From positions 1 to 50,236 of the forward strand of contig JAEINY010000010.1 of NCBI GenBank assembly GCA_016342595.1: a stretch of DNA of 50,236 bases, in the 5' to 3' direction. The number at the start of each line of letters is the position of its first letter. The stretch's first letter is position 1. This document shows positions 37,595 through 46,728 of this stretch, piece after piece. The notes below the pieces were generated by a model that was not told where the DNA came from, did not search any database, and saw only the letters and a list, made by a program, of their open reading frames with translations. The stretch comes from Marinilabiliaceae bacterium (lineage in GTDB: Bacteria > Bacteroidota > Bacteroidia > Bacteroidales > Marinilabiliaceae). The translations under genes and the position numbers were made by a program.

Positions 37595-38716
37595 ATGAAA
37601 ACGGGGCGATATAATAAAAATAAATCCGGACATGGTCGGGATGAGAATAGAAGAGGTGGAAAATCTGCACCAGTCATTAAACGCAGATCTGAATTGGAAG
37701 GGAAGGATAAGTTCAAGGAAGAAGACAAATCGGATAAACCCCATTTCGAAAAAAAGAGTTTCAGAAAAGGTGATGCTGATAAAAGCGCACCGACTGGTAA
37801 TGTTCGCTCAAATAAATATGGTTCTAAGGCCGGTGTTGGCCGGGAAGAGAATCGAAGAGGTGGAAAACCTGTACCAACTATAAAGCGCCGGTCTCAACAA
37901 GAAGGAAAGGATGAGTTCAAGGAAGCTAGAGCTTCAGAGAAACCCCGTTTCGAAAAAAAGAGTAGTAAAAAAGGTGATGCTGATAAAAGCATACAGACAG
38001 GCAGCATGCGCTTAAATCGATACGTTTCCAATGCCGGTGTTTGCAGCCGACGTGATGCCGATGAACTTATTAAAAAAGGTGAAATTACGGTCAACGGAAA
38101 AGTAGTAACCGAAATGGGAACCCAAGTTTCGATGCAAGATGATGTTCGCTATCAAAACGAACGTTTGAACGCCGAAAAAAAGGTTTATATTCTTTTAAAT
38201 AAACCAAAAGATGTAGTAACAACATTAGATGATCCACACGCCAAAATAACTGTGATAGACATCTTGAAGGAAGCTTGTCCGCAACGCATCTATCCGGTTG
38301 GGCGTTTAGATAAAGCAACGACTGGCTTGATATTATTCACCAATGATGGTGATTTAGCTAAGAAATTAACCCATCCCAAACACAAAGCAAAAAAGATATA
38401 CCATGTCTTTTTAGATAAGCCAATAATAGCCCGTCACCTGGATCAGTTGGCCCAAGGGGTAAGCCTGGAGGATGGAGACATTCATGCCGATGCCATCAGT
38501 TACGTTGAAAAAGACGATAAAACACAGGTGGGTGTCGAAATTCATTCCGGAAGAAACCGCATTGTACGGCGTATGTTTGAGCATTTAGGTTATAATGTTA
38601 TTAAACTGGATCGGGTCTTTTTTGCAGGATTAACCAAACAGGGTATTCCAAGAGGTAAATACCGCGAATTAACGCCCAAGGAAATTACCAGACTAAAATC
38701 CGGCTTTTGGTCATAA
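37595..38716 (+). CDS. RluB/RsuA-type pseudouridine synthase with duplicated N-terminal extension
   Basis: 373 residues. From about 139 there is a normal RsuA/RluB-type enzyme: an S4 RNA-binding domain ('LNRYVSNAGVCSRRDADELI', 'GEITVNGKV') and the catalytic domain with 'KPKDVVTTLDDPHAKITVID', 'RIYPVGRLDKATTGLILFTN' (catalytic Asp in GRLDKATTG), 'KIYHVFLD' and 'RNRIVRRMFEHLGYNVIKLD'. It isomerises uridine in rRNA. The first 138 residues are two 68-residue copies of a Lys/Arg/Asp-rich unit (ENRRGG at 17 and 85, with no gaps between copies). Each unit starts with a degenerate version of the S4 opening. Basic tails are common in Bacteroidota homologues, but such a clean duplication is notable. 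Confidence 0.92.
   Translation: MKTGRYNKNKSGHGRDENRRGGKSAPVIKRRSELEGKDKFKEEDKSDKPHFEKKSFRKGDADKSAPTGNVRSNKYGSKAGVGREENRRGGKPVPTIKRRSQQEGKDEFKEARASEKPRFEKKSSKKGDADKSIQTGSMRLNRYVSNAGVCSRRDADELIKKGEITVNGKVVTEMGTQVSMQDDVRYQNERLNAEKKVYILLNKPKDVVTTLDDPHAKITVIDILKEACPQRIYPVGRLDKATTGLILFTNDGDLAKKLTHPKHKAKKIYHVFLDKPIIARHLDQLAQGVSLEDGDIHADAISYVEKDDKTQVGVEIHSGRNRIVRRMFEHLGYNVIKLDRVFFAGLTKQGIPRGKYRELTPKEITRLKSGFWS
37601..38008 (+). repeat. 204-bp tandem duplication within the pseudouridine synthase gene
   Basis: Residues 3-70 and 71-138 align with a constant offset of 68 codons: ENRRGG at 17 and 85, IKRRS at 28 and 96, EGKD at 35 and 103, KKGDADK-like at 58 and 126, and AGV at 79 and 147. DNA identity is partly eroded, so the event is not recent. 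Boundaries are approximate. Confidence 0.8.
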
Positions 38717-38774
38717 TAATTTTAGATAGTTAGGCTTTAGTATCAAGACTTGAGTCAAATACAGTAAGCAAATT

Positions 38775-38803
38775 AGAGTCGCTGTTCGTGCGGCTCTTTT
38801 TAT
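38775..38803 (+). terminator. Terminator of the pseudouridine synthase gene
   Basis: agagtcgc (38775-38782) pairs with gcggctct (38790-38797), including one G-T pair, and a T-rich tract follows. Outer words agcaaa and tttgct extend the stem. It lies about 60 bp after the stop codon. Confidence 0.75.
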
Positions 38804-38815
38804 TTGCTATTTTTG
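38785..38815 (+). promoter_or_regulatory. Possible promoter of the DUF5686 gene
   Basis: TATTTTTG (38808-38815) matches TANNTTTG and ends about 40 bp before the ATG at 38855. The -33 word is only TTC, 20 bp upstream, inside the preceding terminator. Moderate support. Confidence 0.4.
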
Positions 38816-38854
38816 TCACTATTACAACAATCCTAATACTCTTAACCAACTCTG

Positions 38855-41248
38855 ATGAATAGCCATAAGGACACATGTAAGAAAAGTACATCCGCATCAA
38901 TTCTTCTTATACTGTTGCTTTTAATAATTCATGTATCTGCCTTCACTCAGCAGCTTGAAGGAACAATCATTGATAAAACCACAAAAAATCCAATTGCATT
39001 TGCCAATATTACTTATGGTGAATATCAAGGTACCATTTCTGATATAAATGGTATTTTTTTAGTTGAGGCAACACCAACTCCAAAACAACTAACTTTCAGC
39101 TGTCTGGGATATGAATCCACCACAATTCAAGTAATCGATCTGGCACCTTCTTCAACCATTGAATTAATTCCCGTAAATTTTCAACTGAATGAAATAGCTG
39201 TTACGCCAGGAGAAAATCCGGCTTTGCGAATCATGCGAAAAGTGATGGCCAATGCCGACCGGCATAATCCTTCCCTATATGATGCCTACACTTGTATCCT
39301 GTATCATAAAATGACTATTGGTTATGATATTCCGGAAGATATCGAAGCTGAAGTACTTCCTGATCTCATGAAGAACCTTGGATTGGAACAAAGTAGCTAC
39401 CTAATGCTATTCGAATCGGTTTCGGAGAAAAAACACCTTGAAAAAGGGAAGGATAAAGAGCGGCTGATATCGGGTCGTGTAAGTGGTTTAAAAAACAAAT
39501 TTCTATCCTCGCTGCCAGCCCTCCTACAACCGTTTGGTTTTTACGATAAATACATTTCTCTATTAGGAGTTGATTATCTGAATCCGGCATCAAAACCGGG
39601 TCTTTCATCATACGCTTTTACCCTTCAAGACACCATCATCTCCGAGAAAGGTGATAGCCTGTTTTACATTTCCTACAAACCGAAAAAAGCTCAAAACTTC
39701 AGGGGCATTCAAGGTTCATTTCACATTCACGGGCCCAGTTGGGCTATCCAAACAGTTTCGGCACAAACAGCAGGTGGTACTAAAGATGTCACGCTATTTA
39801 TCCGGCAAAACTATTCACCAAATGAAAATGGGCTATGGTTTCCAAATCAATTAGAGAGTAGTTTGAACTTTGGGAACAGTAGTACTAGTGATCCTTATCC
39901 CATGGTTGGTAAGGGTAAGAGTTACGTAACGGCCATCAATACAGATGTCGAACTCGATCCAAAAGATTTTAACAATGTGAAATTTGAAGACGCCAGTATG
40001 GCCCGCCATTCACCTGACGTGGGTACCTATCGCTATGAACCGTTATCGGCCAAAGATTCAATAACCTATCACTTATTGGATAGTTTAGGTAGAAAATATC
40101 CTTTGGATGCATTGGTTAACTTTCAGCTATCCATGGTGTCCGGTTATATCCCTATGGGAAATCTCCAATTAGATATACGGCGCTTACTCAATTTCAATTC
40201 CTACGAAGGATTTAAAGCAGGTCTGGGATTATACACCAGTCCCAAGATGTCTAAATATTTTATAACAGGCGGTTATCTGATTTATGGCTTTAAAGATAAA
40301 GACACAAAATATGGTGCCTCATTGGATATCACCCCCTTTTCAAATCCTGAAAATAAGCTAATGTTTTCATGGAAAGATGATCTCAATCCAACGGGATCCC
40401 TCACTTTTCTGGATGGGATAGATCGTCGATCCAGCGAGACATTTAAAGGCTTCCTGACAGAAACCATGGACCGTACCCAAGAGCTCAAAATAGGCACTCA
40501 ATTCCGATGGTTGCAATATTTCAAAACAGAAATTGTTTTCAAATCAGCCGATATCTCCCCGCAAATACCCTACAGATACCTGCCTGATAACAATGTAGTT
40601 TCTGGCTTTTCACATCAGGAAGGTGAAATAAAACTTAAATGGGCCCATAAAGAGACCTTCACTCAAACACCACTGGGACGATTATCGGAAGGAACTAAAT
40701 GGCCCAAACTGTGGATCAATGCAGCTTATGGTGAATGGGAAAATAGCACCAAAGGAAGTTATCAACGCCTGGAAGGGCAATACGAACAAGAGATCCATTA
40801 TCCCTCGGCCATGTACACCATCTTTCGCTTACAAGGAGCCAAATTATATGGTGAATTTCCATCCACCCTTTTATATAGTGCGCTTGGCTCATACAAATCA
40901 TTCACCTTACATATTCCCTACACCTTTGCAACCATGCGCCTGAACGAATTTGCTGCATCGGAGTTCACAGCCCTTTATTTTCGTCATGGAATCCCTCTGT
41001 TTCTGAATAAAAACCAAAATTTTAAACCCGAAATAATTCTGAGTACCAACCTGGGATGGGGAAATGCGGCAGACGGAATACAATCATTTGAAAAAGGATA
41101 TTACGAATCGGGTGTCTATTTTAAAAACCTATTCTCTAATTTTCTATTTCAATACGGATTTTCTGTCCATTATCGCTATGGCCCCTATCAATTACCTGAA
41201 AAAATTGATAATTGGGCGTTTAAACTAGGTCTGGACTTTTCCTTCTAA
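38855..41248 (+). CDS. DUF5686 outer-membrane protein with CarboxypepD_reg-like domain
   Basis: 797 residues. A signal segment ends near SAFTQQ (residue 32). A CarboxypepD_reg-like domain follows (about 33-120, 'LEGTIIDKTTKNPIAFANIT', 'FSCLGYESTTIQV'). The remainder is DUF5686, starting with 'GENPALRIMRKVMANADRHN', and looks like a large outer-membrane barrel: alternating aromatic strands and a C-terminal aromatic strand ending in 'FKLGLDFSF'. Such proteins are frequent in Bacteroidota near polysaccharide or TonB loci and have no defined function. It may share regulation with the ECF-sigma locus that begins 90 bp downstream, though a palindrome lies between. Confidence 0.85.
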   Translation: MNSHKDTCKKSTSASILLILLLLIIHVSAFTQQLEGTIIDKTTKNPIAFANITYGEYQGTISDINGIFLVEATPTPKQLTFSCLGYESTTIQVIDLAPSSTIELIPVNFQLNEIAVTPGENPALRIMRKVMANADRHNPSLYDAYTCILYHKMTIGYDIPEDIEAEVLPDLMKNLGLEQSSYLMLFESVSEKKHLEKGKDKERLISGRVSGLKNKFLSSLPALLQPFGFYDKYISLLGVDYLNPASKPGLSSYAFTLQDTIISEKGDSLFYISYKPKKAQNFRGIQGSFHIHGPSWAIQTVSAQTAGGTKDVTLFIRQNYSPNENGLWFPNQLESSLNFGNSSTSDPYPMVGKGKSYVTAINTDVELDPKDFNNVKFEDASMARHSPDVGTYRYEPLSAKDSITYHLLDSLGRKYPLDALVNFQLSMVSGYIPMGNLQLDIRRLLNFNSYEGFKAGLGLYTSPKMSKYFITGGYLIYGFKDKDTKYGASLDITPFSNPENKLMFSWKDDLNPTGSLTFLDGIDRRSSETFKGFLTETMDRTQELKIGTQFRWLQYFKTEIVFKSADISPQIPYRYLPDNNVVSGFSHQEGEIKLKWAHKETFTQTPLGRLSEGTKWPKLWINAAYGEWENSTKGSYQRLEGQYEQEIHYPSAMYTIFRLQGAKLYGEFPSTLLYSALGSYKSFTLHIPYTFATMRLNEFAASEFTALYFRHGIPLFLNKNQNFKPEIILSTNLGWGNAADGIQSFEKGYYESGVYFKNLFSNFLFQYGFSVHYRYGPYQLPEKIDNWAFKLGLDFSF

Positions 41249-41259
41249 ATAACGCTTTC

Positions 41260-41273
41260 ATGACATGTGTCAT
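41260..41273. repeat. Palindrome upstream of the ECF sigma gene
   Basis: atgaca-tg-tgtcat is a 6-bp inverted repeat with a 2-bp centre, 12 bp after the DUF5686 stop and 66 bp before the sigma-factor ATG. It could be an operator or a small transcript-end structure; no T-run follows. Confidence 0.35.
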
Positions 41274-41338
41274 ATATTATGGAATCCACCTATCCTATCA
41301 TTGAGAAAGATTATTTATCTTAGGGCAGATTTTTCAAG

Positions 41339-41920
41339 ATGTATCAGACAATCGCCAATGACATATCCTCTATAAAACAGGGAAATAATCTCGCTTTTGA
41401 AAAACTTTACAAAAGCTATTATAATCCGCTGTTCTTTTTTGCTATCCAATACTTGAAAGAAGATGGGGATGCCGAAAACATGGTGCAAGAAACCTTTTTA
41501 GCATTTTGGCTCAATCGTGAAAACTTCAATGGCACCAGTGAATCATCAGTACGGGCCTGGTTATACAATACCATCAAAAATAAGTGTCTGAACCACCTTG
41601 ATAAGGAAAATAATAAACACAAGTATGTTAACTACCAACGCCAGGCTTTGGATCTGGCGGTTTTAAAAGAACTTGAAATATCCGAAGTGACCTTTAACGA
41701 GATTGAATCACTGTTACAAGAAGCCCTGGAACTAATGACACCCCAATGCCGAAGAGTATTTGAACTCAGTCGGTTTAAGGGATTAAAAAACAAAGATATT
41801 GCAGAAGAAATGAACATTACAGTGAAAGCTGTGGAAGGAAATATGACACGAGCTCTTAAATTACTAAAAACTCATCTTCATGATTACCTCCCGCTATGCA
41901 TCATTCTGAATATTTTATAA
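41339..41920 (+). CDS. ECF RNA polymerase sigma-70 factor (Bacteroides expansion type)
   Basis: 193 residues. Region 2 includes 'LAFEKLYKSYYNPLFFFAIQ', 'DAENMVQETFLAFWLNRENF' and 'VRAWLYNTIKNKCLNHLDKE'. Region 4 includes 'EALELMTPQCRRVFELSRFK' and the helix-turn-helix 'GLKNKDIAEEMNITVKAVEG'. It should bind core polymerase and direct it to target promoters, most probably that of the susC gene downstream. It is followed after 158 bp by the FecR-type gene, the standard arrangement for cell-surface signalling. Confidence 0.95.
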   Translation: MYQTIANDISSIKQGNNLAFEKLYKSYYNPLFFFAIQYLKEDGDAENMVQETFLAFWLNRENFNGTSESSVRAWLYNTIKNKCLNHLDKENNKHKYVNYQRQALDLAVLKELEISEVTFNEIESLLQEALELMTPQCRRVFELSRFKGLKNKDIAEEMNITVKAVEGNMTRALKLLKTHLHDYLPLCIILNIL

Positions 41921-42078
41921 ATAATTCAACACCTCACCCCAAAGTCTAAGCAACTCTTTATCACACCAATTCCAGCATCAAAAACTATCAGTCCAGATAG
42001 ATTTTATATCTTTTTTACATTTTATATAGGGTAACTCAAATACCACCTGTCTTAAGCGACAGAAAGAAGAACGGCACT

Positions 42079-43074
42079 ATGAACAAAAGCACTATTTGGA
42101 AACTCATTTTGAATCAACTGTCTCATGAAGAAAGTGAGCAGGTGATTAAAGAGATTGAGGGTTCACCAACTCATAAGGCGCACTATTTAAAAATAAAAAG
42201 TGCCTGGTCACTTTCTGCAACTGAAAATCATTTTTCAGAACAGCAAGTTGATATGAAATTTAAACAATTCAAGAACACTTATATGGAAAAGCCGAAATCG
42301 AAACGAATCATAAGCAGTTGGCTAAAATATGCTGCTGTATTTGTAATTTCGATTGTAGCAAGCTGGTCTGCTTTCACAGTTTATAACAAGTCAACAACTC
42401 ATGCTAATCCATATCAATCCATCCTTTTTGAGACATCAACAGGTCAAACAGCTAAAGCCACACTTCCTGATGGTACATCAGTGTGGTTAAACAGTGAAAG
42501 CAAACTAGAGGTAATCGAAGGCTTAACTAATTCAGATGTAAGACAACTTAGCTTGTCCGGCGAAGCCTATTTTGAGGTCACTAAAGATTCATTGCGCCCA
42601 TTCATCGTAACCACACAACAAGGCCCTTGTATTAAGGTACTAGGTACCACTTTTAATGTAAATGCTTATCCTGGTGACAATATCACTACCACATTAGTAG
42701 AAGGATCAGTCGAGTTTTTGGATCGTCATCAGCAACACCTGGCCCTCCTTAAACCAGGTGACCAGGTCACCTACAACACGATGAATTGTCAATTGCAATT
42801 CAAACAAGTGGATGGAGAAATATCAGGCGTTTGGAAAGAAGGGATTCTTGTTTTTAAAGATGAGACGCTATCGACCATCGCGCCCAAATTAGAACGCTTT
42901 TACAATGTCACCATCATCTTTGAGAAAGAAAATCTAAAAGAGAAAAAGTTATCCGGAAGAGCCTTAAAGGACTATCCGGTTGAGAAGATCCTGGAAATGT
43001 TTCACATGCTTTCACAGATTAATTATCGCATTGAAAATAAACCCAACGAAAAAACAACAATTTATATTTATTAA
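42079..43074 (+). CDS. FecR-family anti-sigma factor
   Basis: 331 residues. A cytoplasmic N-terminus (about 1-80) should hold the sigma factor. One membrane helix follows ('YAAVFVISIVASWSAFTVY', about 88-107), then the periplasmic FecR domain ('GQTAKATLPDGTSVWLNSES', 'SGEAYFEVTKDSLRPFIV', 'VKVLGTTFNVNAY'-like block and 'TTLVEGSVEFLD'). The C-terminal DUF4974 ('EGILVFKDETLSTIAPKLER') is an STN-like module that should contact the N-terminal domain of SusC. An A/G-rich ribosome site (agaaagaag) precedes the ATG. Upstream a short ctgtc/gacag inverted pair (about 42045-42062) is present. Confidence 0.94.
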   Translation: MNKSTIWKLILNQLSHEESEQVIKEIEGSPTHKAHYLKIKSAWSLSATENHFSEQQVDMKFKQFKNTYMEKPKSKRIISSWLKYAAVFVISIVASWSAFTVYNKSTTHANPYQSILFETSTGQTAKATLPDGTSVWLNSESKLEVIEGLTNSDVRQLSLSGEAYFEVTKDSLRPFIVTTQQGPCIKVLGTTFNVNAYPGDNITTTLVEGSVEFLDRHQQHLALLKPGDQVTYNTMNCQLQFKQVDGEISGVWKEGILVFKDETLSTIAPKLERFYNVTIIFEKENLKEKKLSGRALKDYPVEKILEMFHMLSQINYRIENKPNEKTTIYIY

Positions 43075-43078
43075 CTGA

Positions 43079-43096
43079 TCAGTGTGCCCACACTGA
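43079..43096. promoter_or_regulatory. Palindrome 1 in the susC leader (TGTGCCCACA core)
   Basis: tcagtgtg-cc-cacactga is an 8-bp inverted repeat with a 2-bp centre, starting 5 bp after the FecR stop. It shares the 10-bp core TGTGCCCACA with a second palindrome 81 bp downstream. As RNA it could fold with a 4-base loop; as DNA it resembles a dimer binding site. Confidence 0.5.
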
Positions 43097-43155
43097 AATA
43101 ACTTAACACATCATGAACAACAACGACTAATTACCGAAAAAAAATATTAAAAAAG

Positions 43156-43182
43156 GCCGGTAATGTGCCCACATTACCAGCC
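43156..43182. promoter_or_regulatory. Palindrome 2 in the susC leader (TGTGCCCACA core)
   Basis: ggtaatgtg-cc-cacattacc (43159-43178) is a perfect 9-bp inverted repeat with the same centre as palindrome 1. It is extended by ggc/gcc with one mismatch. It lies about 50 bp before the preferred susC ATG at 43232. An ATG within its left arm (43163) is unlikely to be used. Confidence 0.5.
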
Positions 43183-43231
43183 GAATAATAAGTATGCCTC
43201 GAAAGGCAATAACAAACCTAAATACAAATTT

Positions 43232-46200
43232 ATGAAAAAAAAGCGTGACTATATTCCTCGCAACAGGGGAATATCTAAAGCATTTATGATTATGAAGTTA
43301 TCCTTCATTTTTTGTTTCGTATTATTACTTAATGTATCTGCCGGCGTGTATTCTCAGAAGCAGAAATTTAACATCGCCGTTCGAAATGCCAAATTGGTGG
43401 ATGTGTTAAGTGAAATAGAAAAAGAATCAGACGTCTCCTTTTATTATAAAAGTGAGGATATTGACCATTCAAAAACCTATTCTGTCAATTACAAAGACGA
43501 AGAGTTAGTTGAGATTTTAGATGATCTGTTACAAAGTAGCAATCTGACTTTTAAAATGATGGACAACTTTGTGGCCATCATGAAAACAAGTGCGGAAACT
43601 CCTACTGTGGTCCAACAGGATAAAAGAGTAAGCGGTGTAATCACTGATAAAAATGGAGAAGCATTGCCAGGTGTATCGGTCTACATTAAAGGGACCACAC
43701 AAGGAACCATCACCAATATTGATGGGGAATATTCAATCACAGTAGCCGATGAAACTGCCATATTGGTTTATAGTTTTATTGGCTTCGAAACTCAGGAGGT
43801 AGCAGTAAGTGAACGAACCTCCATCAATATAACATTAATGGATGAGACTACAAGCTTAGGTGAAGTAATTGTAACCGGCTATGGTACCATCACCAAAGAA
43901 GCATATACAGGTTCTGCATCAGTTGTATCTGCAAAAAAGATTGAAGATCGTCCGGTAGCTTCATTTCAGGATGTATTGAGAGGTAACTCTCCGGGTACTT
44001 TAGTGACAGGAACCGGTCAGCCAGGCGTTATGAGTTCGGTTCGTTTAAGAGGTATTAGTTCAATGAATGCCTCCAATGCCCCACTTTATGTAGTAGATGG
44101 TATTGTATTAGAAACAGGTAACATGTCAGGTGATAGTGACTATGCTACGAATCCATTAAATACACTTAATCCATCAGATATTAAATCGATCACCGTCCTT
44201 AAGGATGCCGCATCGGCTTCTCTTTACGGGTCACGAGGAGCAAATGGGGTAATTGTGATCACCACTAAAAAAGGTCGGAAATCGGAAAAAACACAATATA
44301 GCGTAGATATGCAAATGGGTGTTTCTAATATTTTCAAAGCCAGTAAACCGGATTTGGTAAATAAAGACGAGTTTATGGAACTCTGGCTGGAAGGAGAAAT
44401 GCACTATCAAATAGCAAGAGAGGTGAATCGAAACGATTTCTATGGTGAAATTAAAAATCTATATGCCGATAAAGAAAACTATGAAATAGATGGCATGAAT
44501 TTCCAAGAATGGCAAAATGATGCCAAAGAGGAATTTAATAAGCACTTTTATTGGTATGATGCAGAAGGTAACAAAGTAGGTGACTTTTTTAATGCCGATG
44601 GAACGCCCGGAGCAGACTACGAAAAATTACCGGATACAAATTGGTATGATGAAATATCACAGGCTGCTCCTTTTCAAAAAATGAATCTCTCTGCTCAAGG
44701 AGGAAGTAACGCCATTAATTATTACACATCTCTTGAGTATTTCAATCAAGAAGGTGTTCTGTTATCCAGTGGACTTGAACGTTATTCATTGCTATTAAAG
44801 CTTTCATCGGAAGATAAAAATCAGTTTATCAATTGGGGATTAAGAAACATGGTTTCCTACACCGACCAGGAAGGCCCGCGATCCGGTGCCTATGGGTATG
44901 CCATGCCGCACTATACAGCCCTTGCCATTGCCCCCGTATCACCTGTTTACCTCGAAGATGGATCCTATAACCTTAAACTACCTAAAAATGTAAATAGTAA
45001 TCAAAACCCCGTTGCTATTTCTGATCTAAACGAATACCGACGTCCGCAAACAAAAATTATATCTTCTGCATGGCTTCAGTTTAACCTTACCGATTGGCTC
45101 TATTTAAAAAGTGACTTCAGCTTGGATTACACACATGCACGAAGAAGGGAATACAAAGACAAAGATATTGGTGATGGTAAAAAAAGCAATGGATCGTTAT
45201 ACGAACGAGATGCCAGACGCTCTAGAGTAGGCAATAAAAACATTCTTTATTTAGATAAAACGCTGAACGATGTTCATAAAATTAGTGTCTATGGGGGTAC
45301 GGAAGTAGAAAACCGTACGTACAAATACATTACAGCATCAGGTATAAACTTTTTAACAGATGATACCCCTTACTTAAGTGCTGCAGCGGTTCCAAGCGAT
45401 GTAAGTGGATCTGGTACTGATTATGGAATGTTTTCATGGTTAACAGCCGTTAACTATTCATTTAATAGCAAATACTACCTATCTGCTAATTTCCGAAGCG
45501 ATCAATCCTCTCGTTTCTCCAAAGAAAACAGAACCGGTAATTTCTGGTCCACTTCGGCAGCATGGCGAATTTCAGAAGAGCCTTTTATGAAGGATATAGC
45601 CTTTATCGATAACATGAAGATTAAAGCCAGTTATGGTATCAATGGAACACTACCTTCTGACTACTACGGTTATCAATCCCTATATTCACTGGGTGGAAAT
45701 TATAATGGACAACCGGGAGGCGCGCCTTCTTTTGTTGCCAATCCGGATTTAACATGGGAAGAAAATGAAATTTTCAATATAGGCGTAGACATACGTTTAC
45801 TTAATCGCGTGTCATTAGGCATTGAATATTATAACCGTAAAACGAAAAACCTCTTACAAGATTTGCCTGTTACATCTACCTCTGGTTTTACCTCCATGTT
45901 GGTTAATACAAATGCTGGATTAAAAAACCAGGGACTCGAAATAGATTTAAATGTTGACTTAATTCGCAATTCAACCATAAACTGGGACATGAACCTAAAT
46001 GTAGCGACGCTGAAAAACGAATTTTTCGGATTACAGAGTGATGATTTAGGCAACCAGATCAAACGAAATGGCGAAAGTTATTATACCTGGTACCTAAGAG
46101 AATGGGCTGGAATAGATACCGAAACAGGTGAACAACAATGGTATTATACCGATGAAAATGGCAATAATAGCATTACTAAAGTGTATGATGAAGCTGAAAG

Positions 46201-46714
46201 AAGAATTGTTGGTAAAGCGCTGCCGGATGTAACAGGTGGTATTTCTAGTATGGTTTCCTGGAAAGGACTTGATTTCAGTTTCTTATTTACCTACGGTCTG
46301 GGACATCAGGTATTGGATTACACAGGACGGACAAATACAAAAAATGATGGTTATCGCGATTACCGCGGCATAGAACGTTCACAACTGAACCGCTGGACAC
46401 CTGACAATACATCGGGTACCAATCCTCTTCGGGTAAACACTAGCCGCATCAATTATCGATGGACATCAACACGTTACCTACACGATGGTGACTATTTAAA
46501 ACTTAAAAACATTAAACTTCAATACTCCATCCCTAAAACAATAACGGAGCGATTAAAGCTAAGCGCTATCAATGTATTTGCACAAGCAGAGAACCTGTTT
46601 GTTTTAACTGAACTGGATGGTTTTGACCCGGAGATTTCATTGAGTGGCTATCGCACGCCAGACCAATATCCGACAGCCACTACTTACACTATGGGTATAA
46701 AAGTTAACTTCTAA
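43232..46714 (+). CDS. SusC/RagA TonB-linked outer-membrane protein with STN domain
   Basis: 1160 residues from the ATG at 43232. The ATG at 43163 would add 23 polar residues in front of the signal sequence and lies inside a palindrome. Order: signal peptide ending near GVYSQ (42); secretin/TonB short N-terminal (STN) domain (about 45-115, 'VRNAKLVDVLSEIEKESDVS', 'LTFKMMDNFVAI'); CarboxypepD_reg-like domain ('SGVITDKNGEALPGVSVYIK'); plug with 'GEVIVTGYGTITKEAYTGSA', 'LYVVDGIVL' and 'DAASASLYGSRGANGVIVIT'; barrel to the end 'YTMGIKVNF'. With SusD it forms a ligand-gated importer. The STN domain lets it signal occupancy to FecR. The substrate is unknown. Confidence 0.96.
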   Translation: MKKKRDYIPRNRGISKAFMIMKLSFIFCFVLLLNVSAGVYSQKQKFNIAVRNAKLVDVLSEIEKESDVSFYYKSEDIDHSKTYSVNYKDEELVEILDDLLQSSNLTFKMMDNFVAIMKTSAETPTVVQQDKRVSGVITDKNGEALPGVSVYIKGTTQGTITNIDGEYSITVADETAILVYSFIGFETQEVAVSERTSINITLMDETTSLGEVIVTGYGTITKEAYTGSASVVSAKKIEDRPVASFQDVLRGNSPGTLVTGTGQPGVMSSVRLRGISSMNASNAPLYVVDGIVLETGNMSGDSDYATNPLNTLNPSDIKSITVLKDAASASLYGSRGANGVIVITTKKGRKSEKTQYSVDMQMGVSNIFKASKPDLVNKDEFMELWLEGEMHYQIAREVNRNDFYGEIKNLYADKENYEIDGMNFQEWQNDAKEEFNKHFYWYDAEGNKVGDFFNADGTPGADYEKLPDTNWYDEISQAAPFQKMNLSAQGGSNAINYYTSLEYFNQEGVLLSSGLERYSLLLKLSSEDKNQFINWGLRNMVSYTDQEGPRSGAYGYAMPHYTALAIAPVSPVYLEDGSYNLKLPKNVNSNQNPVAISDLNEYRRPQTKIISSAWLQFNLTDWLYLKSDFSLDYTHARRREYKDKDIGDGKKSNGSLYERDARRSRVGNKNILYLDKTLNDVHKISVYGGTEVENRTYKYITASGINFLTDDTPYLSAAAVPSDVSGSGTDYGMFSWLTAVNYSFNSKYYLSANFRSDQSSRFSKENRTGNFWSTSAAWRISEEPFMKDIAFIDNMKIKASYGINGTLPSDYYGYQSLYSLGGNYNGQPGGAPSFVANPDLTWEENEIFNIGVDIRLLNRVSLGIEYYNRKTKNLLQDLPVTSTSGFTSMLVNTNAGLKNQGLEIDLNVDLIRNSTINWDMNLNVATLKNEFFGLQSDDLGNQIKRNGESYYTWYLREWAGIDTETGEQQWYYTDENGNNSITKVYDEAERRIVGKALPDVTGGISSMVSWKGLDFSFLFTYGLGHQVLDYTGRTNTKNDGYRDYRGIERSQLNRWTPDNTSGTNPLRVNTSRINYRWTSTRYLHDGDYLKLKNIKLQYSIPKTITERLKLSAINVFAQAENLFVLTELDGFDPEISLSGYRTPDQYPTATTYTMGIKVNF

Positions 46715-46728
46715 AATTTTTGGTAACG

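Noticed and set aside
43163..43231. Upstream ATG for the SusC protein
   Set aside because: It lies inside a perfect palindrome and would bury the signal peptide behind 23 polar residues.
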